DNA of 9,102 bases from DATAEK01 sp036258055. GTDB lineage: Bacteria; Acidobacteriota; Vicinamibacteria; Vicinamibacterales; 2-12-FULL-66-21. Position 1 is the first letter of the stretch; each line of letters starts with the position of its first letter. This document shows positions 1-5,663 of the stretch, in pieces. A program made the position numbers and the translations under genes. The notes under the pieces were generated by a model, which worked only from the letters and a program-made list of their open reading frames with translations, was not told the origin of the DNA and did no database searches. The stretch lies in NCBI GenBank assembly GCA_036258055.1, contig DATAEK010000424.1, forward strand, positions 1 to 9,102, given 5' to 3'.

Positions 1-829
1 CCAGTCCGAAAGCGCCATCAAGCCGATTCAGGCAGCCAATACGCGCGCGTTGAGTCCGCGCTATGCCGCCGACTATCTCGCGTTCCTTTCATCAAAGGGC
101 GGCGCTGACGGGCTGTGGAAACTGGACAACAGCGGCACGGCGGTGGAGCTCTGGAAAGGCAGCGCCGGCGGCGTCGTCGCGCCGCCGGCGATCTCACCCG
201 ATGGCAATCGAATCTGCTTCTCCTACCGCAAACAGGGACGTGCACAACTTTACGTGATCAACGCCAACGGCACGGGTCTCACGACATTGGCGAAGTCCAT
301 TGATGTGCAGAGCGGCGCGTCCTGGTCGCCGGATGGCAAATGGGTCGCGGTCGCCGCGAATCAGGGCGACGGGACCCGCGTGTTCAAGATTCCGCTCGAC
401 GGCGGTCCGCCTGTCCGGTTGCGGGATACGTTGTCCTTCAATCCTGTCTGGTCTCCCGATAACCGGTTCATCGTCTATTCCGCGCATCGCGGAAGCGGGA
501 ACTTCGACGTCGAGACGATGACTCCTGATGGCGCGCCAGTTGTTGTGGCCGCGATGGCGTCCTTGGCTTCGCGTTTTCCCGTGGCGTTTGGGACGCCGTA
601 TCGCTTCACGCCGGACGGAAAGACGCTCATCACTCTTCAGGCCGCCGCTCCGAATCAGAACTTTTTCCGCTTGGATCTCGAGACCGGCGAGCAGCGTCAG
701 CTCACCAACTTCGACCTGAAGAGCGGCTCGGCGATTCAGAACTTCGACATCTCGCCCGACGGCAAGCGGATCGTGTTCGATCGACTGCGCAATCACGCCG
801 ACATCGTGCTGATGAATCTAGCGCGGTAG
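1..829 (+). CDS. TolB/PD40 beta-propeller protein, C-terminal part (5' end outside window)
   Basis: The reading frame is open from base 2 to a TAG at 827-829, so about 275 residues are visible and the start lies upstream. At least five PD40 blade signatures are readable: ISPDGNRICFSY, WSPDGKWVAVAA, WSPDNRFIVYSA, FTPDGKTLITL and ISPDGKRIVFDR. Each is followed by a strand and a turn typical of TolB-like six-bladed propellers. The protein ends just after the last blade (DIVLMNLAR), so this is the natural C-terminus. In Acidobacteriota such propellers are commonly the sensor half of a Ser/Thr protein kinase or of a winged-helix CadC-like regulator, and bind a ligand or partner on the periplasmic side. 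Which one this is cannot be told, because the N-terminal half is missing. It converges on the next gene with a 66-bp gap holding no convincing terminator. Confidence 0.85.
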   Translation, partial: QSESAIKPIQAANTRALSPRYAADYLAFLSSKGGADGLWKLDNSGTAVELWKGSAGGVVAPPAISPDGNRICFSYRKQGRAQLYVINANGTGLTTLAKSIDVQSGASWSPDGKWVAVAANQGDGTRVFKIPLDGGPPVRLRDTLSFNPVWSPDNRFIVYSAHRGSGNFDVETMTPDGAPVVVAAMASLASRFPVAFGTPYRFTPDGKTLITLQAAAPNQNFFRLDLETGEQRQLTNFDLKSGSAIQNFDISPDGKRIVFDRLRNHADIVLMNLAR

Positions 830-895
830 CTCGAATCGCAGGAAGAACGGATCTCTCAGAAGCGAACGTCGACGAGACCAGAACGAGAGAGAAAA

Positions 896-2395
896 TCAGC
901 GTTTCTGGTAAATGACCGTGTATTTCCCGTCGGCAACGCGCACGTGCGACCGCTCGGCGAACACCTCCGGGAAGCGCGTGGCCCACTCGCCCAGCTCGGA
1001 CTTGAGAACGAAGAAGATCTCGTACTCCGCCCCTGGCCCGCCGCCGGCGTATCTGAGGGTTTGCAACTCTTCGCGGCGTGCGACGTGCGGAACGAGCGTC
1101 TCGCTCGCCGTCACCGAAGCGTCAACCGGTATGCGTGCGGCCATTTCTCTGACTTCCCTGTAGCGTTCCTGCGCATCCGGCGATATCGAAAAGTTCACGT
1201 GCCGAAACCCGGCATGGAAGTGGCGGTGCGGCACTCCGACCATTCCGTACTTCATGCAGAACACCGCCGATGCCAGCGCCCACAGGCAGAGCACGGCACG
1301 TCTGGTCACGCCGAGCGTTCGCGTCGAAGGAACAGGCCAGAACCTGACGATCGCGAGGAGAGCTCCCACGAAGGCATACGGGACGACGTGCAGCGTGTAC
1401 TGAAACCCGATCGAGTAGACCAGCTCGCGGGTCGCGAGAAGACTCATGGCGAATCCATAGGCCATCAGCACGACACCCCGAAGTGTGAAGAAGGAGAAGA
1501 AACACAGAGGCGCCGTCAGTTGCACGACGTACTTGATCTTCTCCCGCTGAAAAGCGAGGGCCATCACGCGGACCGGATCCGACAGCACGGCCCACAGCAG
1601 CGCCGAAGGCGGCGCGCCGGGAGGCACGAGGCCCTCGTAGTACCACCCAAAGCTCTGGCCCGGATGCGAGAATCCGGCAATGACGACGTGCACGAAGACC
1701 ACGTAGGCCGCGGCGCCCGCGAGCAGGAGAGCGACACCGCGCTTCCATTGTTTTGCGAGCAGGCATGACAGGCCGAACCCGATTATCACCAGTGAAAGGT
1801 CCTCCTTCACGAGCAGGAAGATCGCGACAAACGTCCAGAAGAGTGCCGGCCGATCGATGAGATGGAACCAGTACGCGGAAAAGAACAGCAGTGGCGCAAA
1901 CGCGAGCTCGTGAAAATCGTAGAAGGCCGCGCTGCCGATCGCCGGATGGAGGAGATAGAGAATCGCGACGAGCAGTGCCTGCGGCCTGCTCCGAAGCAAG
2001 CGCTCGGCGATCAGGAAGAGCGGCCACGCAGCCACGCCCAGGAGGACCGCCTGCGCGACAAGAAGCGTCTCCGGTCTCGGCGCCGCGGCGTAAACGGGAA
2101 CGAGCGTCAGCAGAATGAATGAGGAGTGCTGGCCGAGGTGCCTCTCGAGCAGCAGCGGGGACCAGAAGAACCGGCCGTGGACCGTGTTCCAGAGGACACT
2201 TTCGAACACGCCGAGATCGAAGGCGCGCGTCTCTAGCGCCTGGTGCTGCCGGATCGTCTGCACCGAGACGAAGATCACGAATGCCGCGATCATTGCGAAC
2301 AGTCCGCCACGCCCCGACGCAATCACGACGAATCGGCGAATGACGGCAGGCCGCGGATCGACCGCTGGCTCTTCGACCTCATGAGGAACTGACAT
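896..2395 (-). CDS. DUF2079 family multi-pass membrane protein
   Basis: This is a 499-residue integral membrane protein if the ATG at 2395 is used. An in-frame TTG at 2425 would add ten residues; neither start has a good Shine-Dalgarno. About eleven hydrophobic segments are visible, from LFAMIAAFVIFVSVQ near the N-terminus to AVLCLWALASAVF near residue 370. A soluble C-terminal portion of roughly 120 residues follows. The first loop has the DUF2079 signature: AFDLGVFESVLWNTVHG, then a conserved histidine stretch (ERHLGQHSSFILL) and the Pro-rich P-VYAAAPRPETLLVAQ. Later LHPAIGSAAFYDFHELAFAP carries the family's FHE motif. DUF2079 proteins resemble GT-C glycosyltransferases in topology, with an acidic first loop, but the substrate is unknown; a lipid-linked sugar transfer role is only inference. 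The gene stands alone between a convergent propeller gene and transposon debris. Confidence 0.88.
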   Translation of the reverse strand: MSVPHEVEEPAVDPRPAVIRRFVVIASGRGGLFAMIAAFVIFVSVQTIRQHQALETRAFDLGVFESVLWNTVHGRFFWSPLLLERHLGQHSSFILLTLVPVYAAAPRPETLLVAQAVLLGVAAWPLFLIAERLLRSRPQALLVAILYLLHPAIGSAAFYDFHELAFAPLLFFSAYWFHLIDRPALFWTFVAIFLLVKEDLSLVIIGFGLSCLLAKQWKRGVALLLAGAAAYVVFVHVVIAGFSHPGQSFGWYYEGLVPPGAPPSALLWAVLSDPVRVMALAFQREKIKYVVQLTAPLCFFSFFTLRGVVLMAYGFAMSLLATRELVYSIGFQYTLHVVPYAFVGALLAIVRFWPVPSTRTLGVTRRAVLCLWALASAVFCMKYGMVGVPHRHFHAGFRHVNFSISPDAQERYREVREMAARIPVDASVTASETLVPHVARREELQTLRYAGGGPGAEYEIFFVLKSELGEWATRFPEVFAERSHVRVADGKYTVIYQKR

Positions 2396-2597
2396 TTCTC
2401 GAACAGAACGAGTCGAAACGACCAATCAGGACGATAGGACACATTAGGGCCGTCTCGCGGTTAGCATAACGTTCGTTCTCGGTCCCTGGTCAGCCCCCTT
2501 TCCCCTTCGACAGCGCGGATAAGGCCCTATCTGGAGACCGATTGTCGACAGACTGGTTCGGAATGGCAACGGAAAAACCACCAGCAGGAGACAGGCG

Positions 2598-2611
2598 GGC
2601 GCCCCGGCGCC
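2598..2611. repeat. GC palindrome downstream of the transposase remnant
   Basis: GGCGCC, two cytosines, then GGCGCC form a perfect 6-bp stem about 30 bp beyond the last stop of the transposase remnant. IS91-type elements carry subterminal hairpins, so this may be part of the old element end. Chance is also likely in DNA this GC-rich. The rest of 2426-2643 shows no gene I can support. Confidence 0.3.
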
Positions 2612-2643
2612 GACACCCCTCCCCACGTTGACGCCACGCGCCC

Positions 2644-3417
2644 TCACCAGGTGGCGTCGACGTCGGGGACCTCTCGTAACTGGTCCTCGGTCGAGTCAAG
2701 ATCCAGGGGTGGCGACCGGGCTGGTCGAGGCTCGGGGATATCAGTAGGAAGCCCGAGGTGGCGCTAGATCCGCTGCATCACCGACGCCTGCTCAATCAGC
2801 GCCACCAGACGCAGCCGTCCGCCGCATCGAGGAAGAGGCCAGGACATCGACCCCAAACGTGCGCCGCATCAACTCAGCCCACCGATAGGCCCCGCCGCGG
2901 GACGCTCGGCTCGCGTCCCCGTCAGGATCCGCTGATGATGCGGCATCGGAGGCATCAATGCCAGCGGCTGTCGCTGGAACCAGCGCGGACCGCCACGCCG
3001 CGCGCGACGCGAGGCGGTAGTACAGCAGCAGGTTGACGCGCGGCCGTGGCGTCAGCACGGCCAACTGCTTCAGAAGCTCAAGGGGATCGAAGCGCACCGT
3101 GCCGGTGCCGTCCGCTCAGCGGTGTGGAGCCTGAGCCACATCTCGCCCTCGCTGGTCCTCTACAGTCGCCCCCGGACGAGTGGCGGCCGCAAGGTGTACC
3201 GACAGAGCCGCTCCAGCCGATCGCGTTGGCCGGCGCGTACCATCAGCGCGGCGTGCAGATCGACTCCGTGGGCGTGCGCGTGGCATGGCCCCAGCACCGT
3301 TGGCGCGATGTCTTCCGGCGAATCGCCGCACCGGCGGACGCGCGCGCCCGCCCTCGCGAACCAACGCTCTTCAGGAGAATCCGAGGGCCAGGCAAAATCG
3401 AGAAGAACCTGACGCAC
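2644..3417 (-). pseudogene. Decayed IS91-type (Y2_Tnp) transposase, C-terminal half
   Basis: Read in three minus-strand frames, this stretch reconstructs the C-terminal half of a Y2 (HUH) transposase of the IS91 superfamily. The pieces are ARVRRCGDSPED...DLHAALMVRAGQRDRLERLCRYTLRPPL, then RTSEGEMWLRL, then ADGTGTVRFDPLELL-KQLAVLTPRPRVNLLLYY, then WAELMRRTFGVDVLA, then PRCGGRLRLVALIEQ and RHLGLPTDIPEP. The order matches the family. Lesions are visible: TAG at 3160-3162; a frame change near 3120 with TGA at 3116-3118 where WADGT is expected to begin; a one-base insertion near 2830 that splits the CPRCGG zinc-ribbon-like motif (its first Cys lost); and TAG at 2764-2766 within QRI*RHLGLP. The HUH catalytic half and the N-terminal zinc domain are absent, so the element is dead. 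The 5' limit lies somewhere between about 3390 and 3467, next to the dehydrogenase stop codon. Confidence 0.85.
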
Positions 3418-3467
3418 TCTGGATTCGACCCCAGGCGCAGCATGTTTTGATCGCAGGGCGCCCGAAG

Positions 3468-4457
3468 CTAGTCATCGTGTGGAACGACCAAGACTTTGCC
3501 GTGGGACTCCGATTCGAGCTCACGGTACGCGTCGACGACCCGATCCAGCGAGAAGCGGCCCGCGATGACAGGGGCCAGCCGTCTCTTCGTGGCAAGCGTC
3601 AGCGCCTCCGAGACGAACGCGCCAACCTGTTGATGACCGACAAGGCCCGCTCGGGGTCCGTACTTCGTCACGAAGACCGAGCCAGCATCCATCAAATGAA
3701 GAAGATCGATCGACGGCAGCGCCCCCGATAACTGCCCGTAGTTGATCAGGCATCCACGTGGAGCCAGAAGCCGGAGGCTGGTGCGATAGGTCGCGGCTCC
3801 GACCGGGTCAAAGACGGCGGAGGCACGGCCATCGGTCGCGGCGCGGACCGCGTCGTACACATCCTCACTTGCGCGATCGACCACGTGGGTGGCTCCAGCC
3901 GCGCGCACAGCATCGATGCGTGCCCCACTCGCAATGCCGATGACGCGCACGCCTCGCTCCGCCAGATAGGCCACCAGCAACAATCCGACCGCTCCGGCCG
4001 CGCCCCATACGACTGCCGACGCGCCTGGCTCGAGCGGCCAGTGCCGGACCAGACCCGCCGCGGTGACACCAGCATGCGCAAGACTGGCGCCGTCCTCGAA
4101 GCTCAACTCGTCGGGCAGGCGGGCCAGCATGGACGCGGAGGCCACGACGAAGGTCGCGCACGAGCCGAACACTGCCGTCCAGCAGACGCGCGTTCCTAGG
4201 CCCACCTGGACCTCCGGCCCGGTTGCTACGACAACGCCCGCGCCTTCGAAGCCGACCGCGTAAGGAAATGGAATCCGGATCGAGTAAGCGTCGGTCCTAA
4301 TCAGACGTTCCACGTGATTCAGCCCGGCTGCTTCGACCCGCACAAGGATCTCGCCTGCATTCAAGGACGCGAGATCCTCGACGTCAACCTGCAGCACGTC
4401 GGGCCCGCCAGGCCATCGCGCATACGCCACGCGTCGTTTTCGGCCAGGCTCTGTCAT
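3468..4457 (-). CDS. Zinc-independent MDR dehydrogenase, quinone oxidoreductase (zeta-crystallin) type
   Basis: This cytosolic NAD(P)H-dependent oxidoreductase has 329 residues, normal for the quinone oxidoreductase branch of medium-chain dehydrogenases. The N-terminal GroES-like domain is visible: GEILVRVEAAGLNHVE at 35-50 and PYAVGFEGAGVVVATG at 65-80. The Rossmann nucleotide-binding glycine motif GAAGAVG sits at 152-158, and the YGQLSG turn typical of QOR proteins is near 240-245. The cysteines that bind structural zinc in alcohol dehydrogenases are absent. The frame stays open upstream to 4868, but that part is the shadow of tetR. The ATG at 4457 (MTEPGRKRR) is chosen because homology starts right after it and a -10-like box sits just in front. 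There is no Shine-Dalgarno, so translation may be leaderless. It diverges from a TetR gene that probably represses it. The substrate is unknown; reduction of quinones, enones or other reactive carbonyls is the family guess. Confidence 0.9.
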   Translation of the reverse strand: MTEPGRKRRVAYARWPGGPDVLQVDVEDLASLNAGEILVRVEAAGLNHVERLIRTDAYSIRIPFPYAVGFEGAGVVVATGPEVQVGLGTRVCWTAVFGSCATFVVASASMLARLPDELSFEDGASLAHAGVTAAGLVRHWPLEPGASAVVWGAAGAVGLLLVAYLAERGVRVIGIASGARIDAVRAAGATHVVDRASEDVYDAVRAATDGRASAVFDPVGAATYRTSLRLLAPRGCLINYGQLSGALPSIDLLHLMDAGSVFVTKYGPRAGLVGHQQVGAFVSEALTLATKRRLAPVIAGRFSLDRVVDAYRELESESHGKVLVVPHDD

Positions 4458-4462
4458 GCCCG

Positions 4463-4468
4463 TATAAT
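4463..4468 (+). promoter_or_regulatory. Consensus -10 box of tetR, overlapping the -10 of the divergent dehydrogenase
   Basis: A perfect TATAAT faces the TetR gene and predicts a start near 4475. The opposite strand reads CATTAT at 4469-4464 with CTGACA at 4493-4488, an 18-bp spacer, which would serve the dehydrogenase and place its transcript start at or next to its ATG. No good -35 is seen for the plus-strand promoter. Confidence 0.5.
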
Positions 4469-4470
4469 GT

Positions 4471-4496
4471 AAGCAGACACTTATTTTTGTCAGCTT
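4471..4496. promoter_or_regulatory. Probable TetR operator (26-bp inverted repeat)
   Basis: The half-sites AAGCAGACA (4471-4479) and TGTCAGCTT (4488-4496) are inverted repeats of each other with a single mismatch, separated by 8 AT-rich bases. The left arm covers the predicted tetR transcription start, and the right arm covers the predicted -35 of the dehydrogenase. One dimer could therefore shut off both genes. Size and placement fit TetR-family operators; binding itself is inference. Confidence 0.6.
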
Positions 4497-4511
4497 GCAT
4501 TTCTGGCGCGG

Positions 4512-5237
4512 ATGGCTGTGACTCGTAGACCCAAGCTTTCTCCGCGGAAACTGCCACGGCAGGAGCGCTCGCACGCGACCGTAGAGGCTCTGCTTCAGGC
4601 GACGACTGACATTCTCGTGCGCCAGGGCGTCGGCCGTCTGACGACGAACCGCATCGCCGAGCGCGCCGGCGTCAACATCGCGTCCCTCTATCAGTATTTT
4701 CCGAGCAAGCACGCGATCATTGCCGAGCTCCGTCGTCGGCATGGCGCGGAGCAACGTGCCGCAGTTCGGAGCGCCCTCATCGAGCACCGCGGTGACGATC
4801 TGGAGACGACGCTTCGAGCCTTGGTGTCGATGGGCGTTGCGGCGCATGCGGTCAATCCTGAACTGCAACGAGTCTTTGCCGAGGACCTGCCGCAGCTGGC
4901 CTACGCGGAAGTCGCGACGATGGACGCGCCGCTGTTTGCCGAATTTCGCGAGTTCCTGACGTGCTCGACGGCGGGGATCGGCGATCCCGAACTAGCGATG
5001 TGGATGGTTGCGACAGTGGCCAACGCCGTGATCCATCGCGCGGTCGTCGAGCGACCGGAGGATCTGTCGACAGGATCGATCAGGGACGAATTGGTAGCGC
5101 TGCTCGTGCGCTATCTGAACGGGTTCCGTCAGGGCGCTGGACATTCCGTGAGGAAGAGCGCATCCCCAGATCAGCGGTGCCCGATGAACTCCCCAGGGCT
5201 AACCCCGAGGAGGTCTCGGAAGTCGCCGGTCAAATGA
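4512..5237 (+). CDS. TetR family transcriptional regulator
   Basis: This is a DNA-binding repressor of 241 residues. The TetR_N domain is clear: HATVEALLQATTDILVRQG at 21-39, then the helix-turn-helix LTTNRIAERAGVNIASLYQYF at 43-63, followed by PSKHAIIAELRRRH. Residues from about 75 to 205 are the helical ligand-binding and dimerisation domain, ending in ELVALLVRYLNGF, where TetR proteins usually stop. The remaining 35 or so residues (from GAGHSVRKS to RKSPVK) are polar and not TetR-like. The last 22 codons run antisense to an AraC remnant, so the original stop has probably been lost and the tail is read-through into foreign sequence. The ATG at 4512 gives the normal N-terminal arm, with only a weak purine-poor leader (GGCGCGG) in front. 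It is likely autoregulated through the inverted repeat upstream and controls the divergent dehydrogenase. Confidence 0.9.
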   Translation: MAVTRRPKLSPRKLPRQERSHATVEALLQATTDILVRQGVGRLTTNRIAERAGVNIASLYQYFPSKHAIIAELRRRHGAEQRAAVRSALIEHRGDDLETTLRALVSMGVAAHAVNPELQRVFAEDLPQLAYAEVATMDAPLFAEFREFLTCSTAGIGDPELAMWMVATVANAVIHRAVVERPEDLSTGSIRDELVALLVRYLNGFRQGAGHSVRKSASPDQRCPMNSPGLTPRRSRKSPVK

Positions 5238-5300
5238 GCTTGATCGTGTCCGACACCTGAAAGGTCGGTGCTCGGCCCACTTCGTGCCCGTTTCCGACGC
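5171..5300 (-). pseudogene. AraC family regulator, C-terminal helix-turn-helix remnant
   Basis: One minus-strand frame reads YRRRKRARSGPSTD, then LSGVGHDQAHLTGDFRDLLG, then VSPGEFIGHR and a TGA at 5171-5173. This closely follows the AraC/XylS second helix-turn-helix consensus (roughly VGFADQAHLTRxFRRxxGxSPGEF). Small losses are evident: GVGHDQ where GFADQ or GFSDQ is expected, and a shortened stretch between the RAR helix and the SGPS turn. There is no upstream effector domain and no start. It overlaps the 3' end of tetR on the other strand. I read it as the tail of an old regulator gene, not an expressed protein. Confidence 0.6.
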
Positions 5301-5319
5301 CGATAAGAGGGCACCGTCG

Positions 5320-5413
5320 CCGACAGACTCCATCCCGCCGGCGCCGATCGGCGCGGTGATTTCGTAGGCGCCGAGGCGCGTGCCCAGAGCGACGGCCAAA
5401 GGTAGCGTGATTA
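5320..5413 (-). pseudogene. Ser/Thr protein kinase, N-terminal fragment
   Basis: The minus strand encodes LAVALGTRLGAYEITAPIG followed by AGGM, which is the characteristic start of Acidobacteriota-style kinases (GTRLGPYEI-APIGAGGMGEVYRARD) and includes the glycine-rich ATP loop. Homology stops at GGM near 5331: the expected GEVYRA is replaced by unrelated residues, and no kinase catalytic loop follows. No ATG remains at the expected start, although a perfect TATAAT (5415-5410 on this strand) sits just in front, where the gene's -10 would be. It is therefore a truncated relic about 30 codons long. The propeller tail at the left end of the window belongs to a protein class often fused to such kinases, but lies on the other strand. 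Confidence 0.6.
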
Positions 5414-5592
5414 TACGAGCGGAAACGACGAGAGGTGGCGGTACATCGGGTGCTGCACCTCGGCCGGCGATGGCAGGACGAAGCCGGCTCCGACGCCGCT
5501 GAGGAGCGCCTGCAGCGCGGGACGGCGTCGGCGGATGGTTCAACGGTCGGGCGGAGAGCGATCGTCTTCGGCGGGTTGCGATCGGTGCTCAT
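5411..5592 (-). pseudogene. Short hypothetical ORF with a probable one-base deletion
   Basis: From the ATG at 5592 the frame reads MSTDRNPPKTIALRPTVEPS then ADAV and turns arginine/serine-rich, as out-of-frame GC-rich DNA does. Shifting by one base near 5515 gives ALQALLSGVGAGFVLPSPAE then VQHPMYRHLSSFPLV and a TAA at 5411-5413, with strongly GC-biased third positions. The total length of 182 bases is one short of 61 codons, which agrees with a single deletion. TAGACT at 5606-5601 could be its -10. I do not recognise the 60-residue product; it may also be chance. Confidence 0.3.
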
Positions 5593-5650
5593 GGGCCAGC
5601 AGTCTAGCACCGGGACGAGCGGGCTGTCCGGCCGCCTGGCTGCCCTCGCG

Positions 5651-5656
5651 TATGAT
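5651..5656 (+). promoter_or_regulatory. Possible -10 box of the esterase gene
   Basis: TATGAT lies 7 bases before the ATG at 5664, so transcription would start at or next to that codon and give a leaderless mRNA. No Shine-Dalgarno and no -35 hexamer are evident. Confidence 0.35.
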
Positions 5657-5663
5657 TCGACGT

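Noticed and set aside
852..892. TCTCTC...GAGAGA as a terminator between the convergent genes
   Set aside because: The arms are only 6 bases with a loop of almost 30 and no T-run, so it is too weak to call.
944..1768. Plus-strand ORF of 274 residues
   Set aside because: It is antisense to the DUF2079 transmembrane segments, giving the charged composition expected of a shadow frame.
4458..4868. Upstream extension of the dehydrogenase frame (137 extra residues)
   Set aside because: It lies opposite the well-supported TetR helix-turn-helix and shows no family similarity; dehydrogenase homology starts right after the ATG at 4457.
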